This document shows, one piece after another, positions 23,559 through 35,891 of a stretch of DNA of 64,000 nt. A model generated the notes under the pieces. That model was not told where the DNA came from and made no database searches. It saw only the letters and a list, made by a program, of their open reading frames with translations. The translations under genes were made by a program, and so were the position numbers. The stretch is taken from contig NC_057802.1 in assembly GCF_018294505.1 (NCBI RefSeq), positions 308,376,961 through 308,440,960 of the forward strand. The letters run 5' to 3'. How positions within the stretch are numbered: position 1 is the first letter of the stretch; each line of letters opens with the position of its first letter. This DNA comes from Triticum aestivum. Lineage: Eukaryota > Streptophyta > Magnoliopsida > Poales > Poaceae.

Positions 23559-26500
23559 TGTGACAACCTGGTTTTTGCCCTTTCTTATTTGCTTGAAATT
23601 TCATTTGAAAGTTTTTGAAACTTGGAGTTTCTGAATCTTTTCATTTGGACTTAAACACTTGGGCATCCTTGGCTTTCACCCAAGTGTTCACTTCTCTCCC
23701 AAACCATCACTTCACTTCTGATCCACCACAAAATAACCTTTGGATTATTTTTCTTAAATGAAAAATATTCATTTTCTCTCAAAAACCCTAAGCCAGATCT
23801 GTTTGCTTCAAGGCAATCCTAATTTTTATGGCTCAGAAAATTCTAAGATAATTCACAAATATTCTAGGGACCCTAGGGCACCTCCCTGAGCAAAAATATT
23901 TCATCACTTTTTGGAATATTTTTGCTATATAAAATCTTTTCTGTGCTGGACAGAAATAGTGGTTTCTACAGCAACTACCATTTTACTTGCTCCATCTGAC
24001 CTGAACTTTCTTGTGCATCTTTACCTTAGTAACTTATAACTAGCCTCCAAAGCACAACCCCAAACTCCCAGCCATTTGACCACAGTAACATCACAAAGTT
24101 ACTGACCAGAAACTTACCTGGCTTGTAAAATCTTCTCTACTGCACCTGGATCCAAACCAAACAGTGGTAAACTTCAAAACTACCACGAACAACATGCCAG
24201 ACATGATTTTTGGACGAAGGCTGGCCTGAGGAGAGAGTTCGCGCGGTGACCACGCGTGTCCACGATGCCAGGCATGCGTGTCGACGCGCTCCGGGTGATG
24301 CCGAGCGCTCTGTTCGAGCGTGCTCGCTTCCCCCGCCTGCCCAACCATGCCAAACCCCGCCACCATCATCGTCTCGACGTCCTTAACTCCTCCCTGGCAC
24401 TCGCCGACGCCGGAGCTCGCCGCAGCGAGCACGGGCAAGGTCCGGCCAGCCCAACAGTGCGGAGCGCACTGTGCTCGTCGTCATCCCCTTGATCCTGTGC
24501 TCATCTCCGCTCGCCCACAGTGGCCGCGTGACCTCCGTCGCCTTCTCCCCCTCTCACTGACGCCGCTCGTCGCCGGGCGTCGTGGACAGGTGTCCACCGG
24601 CGGAGCCCGAAGCACCCTCGCCGCTCACCTATAAATAGAGCCACCCCGAGCCTCCTCGAGCACCATCCAACACTCACACACCCCCCACAATCGAGTAGGA
24701 AGCCGTAGCCCGGCCGGGCAGGCCTTGGGCCGCCGTCCCCGAGCTCGAGCTCGCCGGCAATCCCCTCTGGTCGCCGCGGTAGCTCCAGCCCCTCCCAGGC
24801 CTGGGCGACCCCTCCAAGGCCTCCGCCTCTCTCCGGTGAGGCCATCTCGCCCACTTGGAGCCTCTGGAGTGACCTCTGCTTGCCGTCTTCCTCAACTCCG
24901 GCGACCTCCATGTTCTGCCTCCGCTTGCGAGCTAGTTTCCGACGTCGTCCGACCACCCCTAGCCACGCTACGGGTACGGGCAGGTGCGCCACCGTCCCCT
25001 CTCTCAATCCCTCCCTCTCGTTTGGGCCAAGGAGCCCTCGTCGCCGGCGAGAGCTCCGGCGAAGCCGTGGCCCTCTCTGTTTCTCTCTCCCTCTTCCCCC
25101 ACCTGACTAGCGGGGCCCGCTAGTCAGCCACTCAGTACACGCGTGAAGCGGTACGAGTGGTGGCGCCCCTGGGCTTTACGCCTTCGACGTCACCCCCCAG
25201 CTGTTTCTATTTATTCAAATTCATTTATATTCCAGAGAGTTTCAAACAATTTTAACTTTTTAACCATAAGTCCAAATGAGATGATTCTTTTTGCATTGTG
25301 TTCTTTGAAAGGAAATCTAACAGCTCACCAAAGATGAGATTTTTCGGAGCTGTTTAGAATTTCTGGTGAATTTCAGAAGTGTTCTTGATATTTTCTTTTT
25401 GTGTTTAAAATTATTTTCAGAAGGGGAGGCTTGTCTTGAGGATCACCAGGAGGCTTGTGAACCTCATCTGCACTAAGGCAAGCTACAACAACATTTTTAT
25501 GATGCCATTTCAATATTTGTGATTTTCTCACTTAAACGAAATGATTAACCCATGCATTTAAATAATTATTGAATTATTTGTATTCTGTTAAGTATTGGTC
25601 AGTTGTTATGCTTAATTTACAGAATAGTTGAAACTAGTTTAAGTGGGTAAAGCAAGTTAAAATTTATTTGAGGTGATGTTAGAAATAATTTTGTTATGCA
25701 TGTTAGTAATTATTTAAAGCTTTGTGTTTGCATTCTTAAATTGATAAAAATTTGTTAGAAAATATTCTGTTAAATACTTGTTTAATCATATTACTTGTCT
25801 TACAGAATGTTTGAACCCAACTTAGTGATAAAGAAATTAAGAGTTGTTGATAATGATATCTTTTGGTCAAGCATATGAAAAATTTATCGGAGTTACTTTC
25901 TTGCGTAGGAAATTAATAAAACTTGTTGCAAAATATTTTGGTTAAGTTGTGAGTCATTTTGAGCAAGTAGAGTAATATGAGTTGTTGACGTTTATGCTTG
26001 GTGTGCATATGGATGACGTCGGTCATTTTTATCAATATGTGATGCATGTGTTGTTTTGCATTTCATGGCATGCTATGACACCGGTCATTTTTATTTAAAA
26101 GCTAATCCTGAATATAACTCAACTTGAATATACCGTTGACTGGGTCATGGTGCCGCTGAATCGAGTTTCTTTCCAGTGCAACCACATTTGCCTTGTGGGA
26201 AGGCCTTGATTTGGTCCATTGACACTGCCTCTGGTCGGTGCCTCCATCTAGGGAAGATTATGTCGTGTTTGCCCTGGCCCGGTAAGCACACATAATCTTG
26301 TGTGCTCGTTGATGAGATTATGGTACCGAGTCCCCGAGTGGGAGTGTTTTGACCACGACGGTGGTCGTGGTGTCTTTGGTAGACACGGGGCCACCCAGGA
26401 CCAGCCCGTTGGGGATTTGGGTCGGAGTGGCCGGGAGAGTGTTGTGGCAATGGAGGGGTTTTTTTCGGAATGCCGTTGGTCCACCCGAATGGGAATGCGA

Positions 26501-27290
26501 GGCCATGGGTTCCGTGGTGTGGGTACAGTGTGCTACCTCTGCAGAGTGTATAATCTATCGATAGCCGAGTCCACGGTCACGGACACCTCGTACTAGGTCC
26601 CACCATGAGTCAACGTTTAATAAAAATTGCACACTAAGCTATGAACTTTGCATTGTCAATGGATGCCAGAAAGGCCATCGAGGTATTTGGGACCAAATGA
26701 TGGTCGTGGTTGTGATCGCCGTAAGGATCACGAGTTGTTCTTGAGAAAGACCACTATGGTGGTGTGTTTGTGGTCCAGAGATGATCACAGTTGGTAAGCT
26801 GTCCTGAGGGACGTTCGGGCTTGATCACAGCATGTTGACATATAATGTTACATTATTAATAATTGGTTAAATATCATGATATTGTTTGTCATTATGATTA
26901 TGCTTGTTGTGAGCTTGCAAGTACATTCAATGTACTGACCTGGCGTGTCATGCCAGATTTCAGGAAAGTCTCGTTGGAAAGGAGCGCTGTTCGAGTCTAG
27001 ATCGTGTCCACATCAGTGTCCCTGTGATATGGAGCTTCCTCTACGACGTTATTCCGCTGCCACGTAGTTGTTCGAGTCGAGGCCCCTTTATGTTCACTAA
27101 ATAATGTACATATTGTTCCGCCACACCGAGTGTGCCGCTTGGCCTCGACCACTATTGTAATATGAACTCTGTTCCGCTAGCATCAATAAAGCGGTTGTTT
27201 TCTGTACCAATATGTTGTGTGTTGCCAGAAGACATGATTTCTGGGTTGGCAATGCAGGGTAAACCGGTCGCTCTCAGCCGGGGTGCCACA
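23559..27290 (+). repeat. 3' LTR, element D (3732 bp)
   Basis: It starts TGTGACAACC and ends GTGCCACA. It has the same landmarks as the 5' LTR: TATA box at 24630-24637 and the hairpin series. TCGTG follows at 27291-27295. Confidence 0.95.
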
Positions 27291-28015
27291 TCGTGGCTAC
27301 GGCTTTCCACGCTAGACAGTGGAACATCGGCTTCCGTCACACCTTTGGACATGCCGAGCATAATGACTGGACTAGACTGCGGGCTGCCCTCCCGCTCGTG
27401 CTCCCAGACTATCCACACACGGTATCCTTGCGGCTCGCGCCATCGGCGGAGTTTTATGTGTGCATAGCATACTAGGCCCTCTGCCTGTCGCCGGCCACTC
27501 CTTGGTTGTCCCCATTATGGAAAGCCCCCGTACCTCTAAAGATTAAGATCTTTGTTGGGCAATTACTACGAGACCGCCTCCCCTCGGTGTCTGAGGTTCT
27601 TAAGCGGCATGGACCTGGTGATGGTCTATGCCCTCTCTGTGCGGTACCAGAGACTGGGACCCATATCCTATTCTCGTGTACCACAGCGAGGGTTCTTTGG
27701 ACGTATGTCCATGAGGCCTTGGGGCCCTAATGGGAGGCCCTAAATCTCATCGAGTTCCTCCAACTTAGAGCTATACAGCCGTCACGTCATCGCCGCCTAT
27801 TTTGGCTTATTTTTGCGGCGATGTCATGGACTCTTTGGACTACTAGGAATAAGATGGTGATAGAGAAGGTTTTTCCGAGGAAGGCATCTGACTCCTTCAA
27901 ATTCCTTGCTTTCCTGTAGCACTGGCACCCGCTCTAGAGGCAGCGTGATCGCGAACGTCTTGGCTTTATGATGGACGAGCTTCTGGCTTCGGCGCGTCGA
28001 CTATCTTCCTCGTAG
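27291..28015 (+). pseudogene. LINE ORF2 C-terminal part (zf-RVT zinc-binding region), broken
   Basis: One frame covers 27291-28015 with internal stops at 27473-27475, 27728-27730 and two TAGs between about 27910 and 27940. It contains a zinc-binding segment typical of plant LINE-like reverse transcriptases (CPLCAVPETGTHILFSC, about 27635-27680). Trp-rich motifs follow (LFWLIFAAMSWTLW). The last coding block ends ARRLSSS before the TAG. It is the continuation of 11219-14118. Confidence 0.85.
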
Positions 28016-28178
28016 GGCCGCTTTGCGGCCGCCACTAGGTGGCTTTTTTCTTATTTCTCTTATGCTTTCTTGGGTTTGATTGTGCTGTGGCCCCAGCCGT
28101 TATTTGTCGTATGTTGTGGAACTGATGATGTATGGACCGTTGCTTTATTTATAAAGTGGGGCGAAAGCCTATTTCGAG
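27291..28178 (+). mobile_element. LINE, right part (ORF2 C-terminus and 3' UTR)
   Basis: This resumes the LINE after element D. The reading frame of ORF2 continues to TAG at 28013-28015. About 160 bases of 3' UTR follow, ending near TTTATAAAGTGGGGCGAAAG. There is no clear poly(A) tail. The second copy of the 1.0-kb direct repeat begins at 28179. Confidence 0.85.
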
Positions 28179-29188
28179 AGATATACCGCAATAATAAAAT
28201 ATGAATTGGTTTGCTACAGTACTTATAGTAGTGATTTGCTTTCTTATAATAACGGATCTCACGAAGGTTTTGTTGGAGTTTTGTGTGATTGAAGTTTTCA
28301 AGTTTAGGGTTATCTTATGATGGATGAAGGAATGAGGAGTAAGAAGAGCCTAAGCTTGGGTATGCCCCGACATCCCAAGCTATTATCCAAAGAGAGCAAG
28401 CAACTAAGCTTGGGGATGCCCCGAGTGGCATCCCCTCTTTCTTCTAACAACCATCGGTATTTTACTCGAAGCTATATTTTTATTCGTCACATACTATGTG
28501 TTTTACTTGGAGCGTCTTGTATGATATGAGTCTTTGCTTGTTTTATTTTGTGTTCTAAGTCTTGATTCCTTGCTGGACACAGCTATTTGTGAGAGCCAAA
28601 ATTATGCCATGACTTGTTAGAATTTCTCTCTATGCTTCACTTAAATTTTTATGAGCTATGGATTTGCTCTAGTGCTTCACTTATATCTTTTTGAACATGG
28701 TGTGCTTTAGTATTTTTGAAGAAATGCTCTCTTGCTTCACTTAGATTTATTTGAGAGAGTAAAATTTTCAAGAAATTCTCTCTTTCTACACTTAAATTAA
28801 TTTGAGAGAAAGAAAAATTATGCTCATGATCTTCACTTATATTAGTTTGCTATTCAAAAGCAACACATGAAAATTAGTCCCAATGTGATAGATATCCAAG
28901 AAGGATATAATAAAAACTTTCATGAAGATCATTGGACAAAATAAACTTGATTCTTAGTAATAGTTTTGAGATATGATGATGTGATATGTGAGTCATCTTG
29001 ATGAGTAATTATGCTTTGGTAAGAATATTGGTGTTAAGGTTTGTGATTCCCTATGCAATCACGGAAGTCAATAATTATGCAATGAAATTATATCCAACTT
29101 GTGGTGCATTATTCAGTGTTAATTATGCTTAATGCTCGCTTATGAGATTATTCGTTTCTTGGTTAGTCGCTTCGTAATCTTTTGGTAG
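28179..29188 (+). repeat. 1.0-kb direct repeat, copy 2 (right of LINE; Athila-like remnant)
   Basis: It is collinear with 8046-9057. It ends in ..GGTAG directly before the CACTA-like terminus at 29189, the same internal position at which copy 1 ends at the LINE (..GCTAG). It has no ORF. Confidence 0.85.
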
Positions 29189-30206
29189 CACTACAAAAAA
29201 ATACACTTCCGTGATGATACGTGTTTGTCACAGTAGGTCACGTTTTCTGTCATGCATGTACATCCATGAAGATTTTATGACAGAATCAAGATAGTCATAC
29301 CTGTGCTGTCGTAGAAGTGTTCCATGACATTACCAGAATTATCATCACGGAAGCGTCCACTTCCATGACGATAAATTGCGCGTCATAGAAGTGCTTTCGT
29401 CAAGGGTGACCGACACGTGGCATCCACCGTAACAAGTCGCCGTTAAGCTATCGGGTCCAGTTTTGGATTCGATAACCCGTTAACAGCCCGGACCAATGGG
29501 GATTTTCCACGTGTAAAATTCTCATTTGCCAGAGGAAACACGTGTTGGCTCACTGTTGGGATAGATGTCATCCACTCATTGGACAGGAGGTGCCCATGAT
29601 CTGTCGACACGTGGCACGGCCCAACAGAGGAACATTCCGGTGAAAAGGCCGGCCCGTTTGGCTTGGTCAAAAGGTAACGGGCCGGCGCACGGAAAGCCTG
29701 TTAACGGCCTGTTCGTATATCGCCCATTTACGGCCCGCTAACTTCCGACCCGTTACGGCCTATCGGAATTAAGCCCAGTAGCTTCATCTGTGCCGTCCAA
29801 TATGATTCCAGCCCGTTGTAACTTCCGGCCCATGTATGGCCCATGATGTCTTTCGGCCCATATGAGGCCCTTCATAACTCTGGGCCCATTAAAGGCCCGA
29901 GATGAAACTGGCCCATAATGAACAGTGTATCGCTTTATACCCATTGACAGCCATTTCCATCCCGTGTTAACATTCAGACTTCTAAGGGCCCATTTATTCT
30001 TGGGCTCATTTCTAGAATTCGGTTAGTTACGGTCCGTTACTGGCCTGTTCCATTTATGGGCCAAATTCAGCCCGTGGTTACATTCGACCCGTTTGTGGCC
30101 CGTTAACCCATTGGGCTGTTTTCATAGCGTTATCAAATACGGCCTATTAACGGCTCCTTATGGTCCACGAATAGTACGTCCCATGTTTGGCGAAATGTTT
30201 ATACAC

Positions 30207-30395
30207 CCCGTAGAAGGCCCGTGGATCCTACGGCCCGTAGAAGACCAATGGATCCTACGGCCTGTAGAAGGCCCATGGATCATACGGCCCGTAGAAAGTC
30301 CATGGATCCTACGGCCCGTAGAAGGTCCATGGATCCTACGGCCCGTAGAAGGACCATGGATCCTACAGCCCGCAGGAGGCCCATGGTTACAAGAG
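30207..30395 (+). repeat. 27-bp minisatellite in element E (about 7 units)
   Basis: The unit contains CCGTAGAAGGCCCATGG and ATCCTACGG. Because 27 is a multiple of 3, the array stays open in one frame and would encode PVEGPWILR repeats. The host frame (30093-30521) has no other support as a gene. Confidence 0.85.
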
Positions 30396-31061
30396 TCCGT
30401 GTGTTGCCATGATTATTGTGGCCTAGTTACCAAAAATAGGTTATTGTGGCCACTAGAAAAATGCGGAAAAAGAACTGCAGTGACTACAAGCAAACAACTA
30501 AACAAGACAATAAGGAAATAAATAAGCAAGCAACTAATGCTAGCCTATTATAGCTATTACACATATTACATCCACTGGGCATCAAAGTTCGCCACTAGTG
30601 CAAATATAGGGCACAAAGCAGCATATCTGGCCGTCAAAATTGGCCACCAGTGCAAATAAACGCGGCAGCAAAACAAGTGCATAACTGAAACAACTTCAGA
30701 AGAGCTCAAGAAACGTTATCCTGGGTATCCACCATGCCGACAATAAGCTTAGTAAGCTTATTAGCTTTGTCCTGTTTGGCGCTAAAATCCTCCAACGCTT
30801 GCTGTTGCACCAAAAGTATGCATCTGAATTCTCCAGGGACTTCCGCAGTCCTTCCGCTTCTTGTCGCAGCACAGCTGATCGATGTCTTTCAACTTGTAGT
30901 TGAGATTCAAGAAACCGAACTGATTCAGACAGTGAGTTTGAATAGCTTGTGCAAGAGGTAGTGGCCAGTAACTCAAACAGTAAATCAAGACAGGACTTTG
31001 GGGTTGTCTCACTCTCTTCAAGATAGTTTTCCTTAGCTGTTTTATCAGCTTTGTTGGAGAC
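30396..31061. other. Right part of element E fragment, no gene seen
   Basis: Two related stretches (CATCAAAGTTCGCCACTAGTGCAAAT-like, about 30578 and 30634) repeat imperfectly. No recognisable domain is visible on either strand. Confidence 0.5.
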
Positions 31062-31532
31062 TGAGGGAGTCCTGGATTAAGGGGTCCTCGGGCGTCTGTC
31101 CTGTTGGACATGGGCCGGACTAATGGCCTATGAAGATACAAGACCGAAGACTCTCGCCCGTGTCCGGATGGGACTCTCCTTGGCGTGGATGGCAAGCTTG
31201 GCGTTCGGATATGAAGATTCCTTTCTCTGTAACCGACTTTGTACAACCCTAGTCCCCTCCGGTGTCTATATAAACCAGAGGGTTTAGTCCGTAGAGGCAA
31301 TCACAATCATACATGCTAGACTTCTAGGGTTTTAGCCATTACGATCTCGTGGTAGATCAACTCTTGTAATACTCATATTCATCAAGATCAATCAAGCAGG
31401 AAGTAGGGTATTACCTCCATAGAGAGGGCCCGAACCTGGGTAAACATCGTGTCCCCTGTCTCCTGTTACCATCGACCTTACACGCAAAATTCGGGACCCC
31501 CTACCCAAGATCCGCCGATTTTGACACCGACA
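31062..31532 (+). repeat. 5' LTR, element F (471 bp)
   Basis: It starts TGAGGGAGTCCTGG and ends GACACCGACA. TATATAAA lies at 31267-31274. The downstream segment TTGGTCC..TTCATTGAGAG at 31533 is in the PBS position. Confidence 0.93.
31267..31274 (+). promoter_or_regulatory. TATA box of element F 5' LTR
   Basis: TATATAAA is preserved at the same place in the 3' LTR (40035-40042). Confidence 0.7.
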
Positions 31533-31558
31533 TTGGTCCTTTCATTGAGAGTTCCGCT

Positions 31559-34500
31559 GTGACGTCGAAGACAGGATTGATGGCTCGCCTTGTTATCAAG
31601 GACAGTATCACTTCCGGAGGAGCCCTGGCCTCAGGCCAAACCCTCCGGCTGGGCGGCTTTACCATGACCGCCCGTCAGGCCGTTAAGCCGACGATGACTT
31701 CTCGCGTCATCGAAAATCGCCTCCGTGTCGACTCCGAATACTCCAAACGGATGGATCCGACGGAGTTGTCGTCTTTAAACGAACTCCTGAATCGCATCAC
31801 CGCCTTGGGGGTCGCTACAGACTATGATCGGATTGGGCTTAAACCCGATCAGAGAGAAATCAAATCTCCGCCGATCACCCATCAGATAGCAGTAGTAGAG
31901 GAGCAAAACAACAACTCTTCCTCTATATTGAGGACGAACTATATTCGGATTTCCAAGCTCCAAGAGCCGGATACCTGTCCGCGGAACGACACGCCCTATC
32001 CTCCAAACCTAGAATCGGATAGTGAACCTGAAAAATCAGCTGATATCTCGGAGCTCGAACTACTAAGCTCGGAAGTCCCTCAAACTCCGGATCCCAAATT
32101 GGGTCAGGGTTCGGATTTAAAGCCACCCTCCCACCCATATATACGCGATCTCACGTACATACGACAGCAGTCTCAGGAAACAGTCCATCACTTTTGGGCT
32201 AGATTCCTCCTTGTCAAAGACAAGATTAAAGATTGCCGCAACGAAGACGCGATCTCAGTATTCTGCAATAATTGCACGGACAAAGGAATCCTCAACGCCA
32301 TCAACCGCCATCGCGTATTACACTTCGCCGACTTGGCAACCATAGTACAGAAGTATTGCACAATGGAAAGCGCCTAGAAAACTCAGGCAGCTCGCTGGGA
32401 ACCACCGGTTTTCACTCAACCCCTCATCCGGGCAAAAAGGATGCACCCTCGCGAGACGCCCGACTCAGTGATAAAGAAATCTAAGCCCATTACGGGGCAC
32501 GGAACCATTCTGGAGGGATGGCTCGATAGGCCATGGAAAATACACACAACACCGGATACCATACCAACCCACAACCTTAGAGCATGTTGGATACTCCGGC
32601 AAGTGGCCAAGAGCGGCGAGGATATCCTCACCAAAAATACCTCAGAGCAACACCGCCCAGAGGACGACGACCTCAGGGTATTGATGGTCTTCGAGACTTT
32701 CGCTTCAAACAATCGGCGCAAAAGGGCCCTCCGTGACCTCGCCGAAGTCTGCATTGTTGCAGCAATAAACCCCTAGAATGACACGGCCATAACTTTCAAT
32801 GCCAGTGACGAATGAAAATTCCGAACAGTCCGGGCACCAGCCGCCTTGGTCCTCAATCCAATTGTGGACGGTTTTCGGCTCACCAAAGTTCTCATGGACG
32901 GCAGCAGCGGACTAAACCTCATCTACGAGAACACACTCAACAAAATGGAAATAGATAGGAGCCGCATCGAGCAAAGTAGCACGACCTTCCGAGGAATCAA
33001 TCCCAGTCGGGAGGCGCGGTGCACGGGAAAAATCACGCTCGACGTGGTATTCGGCACGCCAGAGAATTATCGGTCCGAAGAGATAACCTTTCAAGTGGCC
33101 CCTTTCAACAGTGGATATCACGCCCTATTGGGGCGAGATGCATTTACTCGCTTCCAAGCTATACCTCATTACGGGTACATGAAGCTCAAGATGCCCGGGG
33201 CCAATGGTATTATCACTCTTGCCAGTGATCCGGACATAGCACTCCACGCCGAAAAAACCCGCATCCCTGGCCCTCGAGGCACTATCTGAAGCCCTCGCGG
33301 CGGAAGAGTTAACCGTGCTGCACTCCACGGTGGACAGGGACGACGTAATCCTGGACAAGCGACCCAAATCCACCTCCTTTAAACTAGCAGATGAAATAAT
33401 CAAATTTCAAGTCCACCCGACGGACCCCAAGAAGACAACATCCATCGGGGCACAGCTGGACCCAACGGCTGACGCCGTGCTACGTGAGTTCCTGCGTGAG
33501 AAGTGGGACATATTCGCTTGGCACCCTTCTGATATGCCAGGAATCCCACACAGGTTGGCCGAACACAGCCTCAACATATTGAAGGGATATAAACCGGTCA
33601 AGCAAACACGGCGGCGCTTTTACGAAGCCAAACGACAAGCTATGGGGGAGGAGCTAGCCAAGTTAATCGAGGCCGGATTTATCAGAGAAATAAAACACCC
33701 GGACTGGCTAGCAAACCTGGTGATGGTGCCAAAGAAGGATAAATCCTGGCGCCTATGCGTCGATTTCAAAGACCTCAACAAGGCCTGCCCTAAGGATCCC
33801 TTCCCCCTCCCTCGCATCGATCGGATTATTGATGCTACTGCAGGACACGATTTACTGTGTTTCCTCGACGCATACTCCGGATACCATCAAATCAAAATGA
33901 AGGAGTCTGACCAAGCCGCAACGGCATTCATTACCCCATATGGGCCGTACTGCCAAGTGGGCCATTGAGCTCCTTCCATTAGATATAACATACAAACAGC
34001 GCCGGGCCATTCAATCCCAAGTACTGGCTGACTTCATCAACGAATGGACAGAGTCTGAATTCCCTAAAGAGTACGGCACATACTCCAACTGGGTCAAGCA
34101 CTTCGATGGCTCCAAAATGCTGGCGGGCTTAGGGGCAGGCGTTGTCTTAACGTCCCCCACTAGAGACACAGTTCAATACATACTCCAAATATTATACACA
34201 GACTCCAACAATGCAGCCGAATACGAGGCCTTATTGCATGGTCTTCGGATGGCTGTCTCCATGGGCATATAACGCCTGGAGGTGCGCGGGGATTCAAACC
34301 TCGCAATATCCCAAATAAATGGAGATTTTGACACTAAAGATCCAAAGATGGCGGCCTATCCTAACTCCGTTCTCAAAATGTCAGCTCGGTTTGAGGGGCT
34401 CGAGTTTCATCATGTGGCTCGAGAGAGTAATCAAGCGGCGGATGTCCTTGCTTGCATCGGCGCCAAACGCGACCCTGTCCCGCCTAACATATTCCTGGAA

Positions 34501-35891
34501 AGGCTCTTCAAGCCATCCGTGGTGTGGCAAGGGGAGAGTGGCAACACCAATCCAGATCCTATTATACCCCCAGATTCCGAACACAATACCGATATCATCG
34601 GGGGCTCAGCCACCGAAATAACACCATCGGCCCATCTTATCATGGCAGTAATTGCCCCATGGACCGAACCCTTCTTGGCCTACCTTAATAGGCAAGAACT
34701 CCCCGAGGATCAGAATGAAGCTCGCTGCGCTGTCCGGCGTTCGAAAGCCTACAAGGTCCAGGATAGAGAGCTCTACAAGAAAAGCGCTACCGGAGTACTT
34801 CAAAGATGTATCTCCGAAGAAGAGGGACGACAGCTCTTGGCCAAAATTCATGCCGGTCTCGGTGGTCACCACGCTGTGGCTCAGGCCCTTGTAAGTAACG
34901 CCTTCCGTACAGGTTTCTATTGGCCGACGGCCCGAGCAGATGCACAGGACCTTGTCCAACGTTGTGTCGGATGCCAGCTTTTCACCAACCAAAGCCATAT
35001 GCCACCCACTGCTCTACGAACAATCCCCATTACTTGGACTTTTGCGGTCTGGGGGCTTGATATGGTCGGACCCCTTAAAGGAGGAAGCTATAAGAAAAAA
35101 TATCTACTGGTCATGGTAGATAAATTCACCAAGTGGATAGAGGCCAAACTAGTTACGACGGTCGAAGCCGGACCAGTGATAGACTTTATATCCGGTGTCG
35201 TGCACCGTTATGGCGTCCCACACAACATCATCACCGATAACGGCTCCAATTTTACAGCCGATGAGGTGAAAACCTGGTGTGCTAATTTGGGCATTAAGCT
35301 CGATTACGCCTCCGTCTATCACCTGCAAACAAACGGTCAAGTCGAACGAGCTAATGGTCTTATTATGAGCGGCATTAAGCCTAGACTAGTGCGGTCTTCG
35401 AAAGAATCAGACAAGCACTGGGTCGAGGAGCTTGACTCCATACTCTGGGGGCTGCGGATCACGCCCAATCATACTACCGGATACACACCATTCTTCATGG
35501 TGTACGGTGCAGAGGCCGTGTTGCCCTGCGACATTATTCATGACTCACCTCGAGTGCGCATGTATGAAGAGAGAGATGCCGAGCTTGATCGGCAGGATAG
35601 TTTAGATGCCCTGGAGGAGGAGCGCGATGTTGCAAAGGCCCGTTCCGCACTGTATGACCAACAGGCTCGGAGATATCAAAGCAGAGAAGTGCGGGATAAG
35701 ACTTATAATGTTGCGAACTCGTTCTACGCTTGCCACAGAAGAAAAAGGACAAACTCAAGCCCAAGTGGGAGGGTCCCTTCATCATTGACGAAGTTCTCAC
35801 TGGAGGAGCGTACCACCTACGTGATGCATCAGATAATCGTTTAGAGCCGAACCCATGGATCGCTGCCAGACTCCGAAGATTCTACGCCTAG
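31559..35891 (+). pseudogene. gag-pol: Gag-pol of Tat-lineage element F, RT core deleted
   Basis: Gag (31559-32377, with the conserved FWARFLLVKDKIKDC segment) ends in TAG at 32375-32377, probably once TGG. Coding continues in the same frame with further stops near 32774 and 32812. A protease-like block follows (DGSSGLNLIY, about 32896). RT starts at 33315 in another frame and reaches YSGYHQIKM (about 33880). At about 33948 the text jumps from the PYGP motif to a sequence expected well after the YxDD motif, so the catalytic centre is missing. A second RNase H (D in HFDGS, E in YEALLHGL, D in GDSNLAI) spans about 34100-34480, with TAA at 34270-34272. Integrase has an HHCC finger and a DDE core (34850-35400). 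A frameshift near 35730 precedes the final TAG (35889-35891). Confidence 0.88.

Larger units (their letters stand above)
14119..27290 (+). mobile_element. Chromovirus (Tekay/Del-like Gypsy LTR retrotransposon, element D), full length
   Basis: This is a complete 13.2-kb element. It has a 5' LTR (14119-17847), PBS, an extra ORF, gag-pol with a terminal chromodomain-like segment, a polypurine tract and a 3' LTR (23559-27290). It is flanked by TCGTG on both sides. The order gag-PR-RT-RH-INT with a chromodomain defines the chromovirus branch of Gypsy. The very long LTRs suggest Tekay/Del. By eye I count about a dozen substitutions in the first 460 LTR bases, so the insertion is fairly old but younger than the LINE it sits in. 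Confidence 0.92.
29189..31061 (+). mobile_element. CACTA-like DNA transposon, left end only (element E)
   Basis: It starts CACTACAAAAAAATACAC. A zone rich in TCATGACAGA-like and ATCACGGAAG-like short repeats follows, then a stretch of GGCCCGTTAACGG-type repeats (about 29650-30130) and a minisatellite. The last 600 bases are non-coding or the remnant of a coding exon. No closing GTAGTG terminus is present before element F cuts it at 31061. The start resembles that at 53339 (CACTACAAAAAAA then ..CCGTGA), suggesting related families in the same orientation. No transposase domain is visible. Confidence 0.6.
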
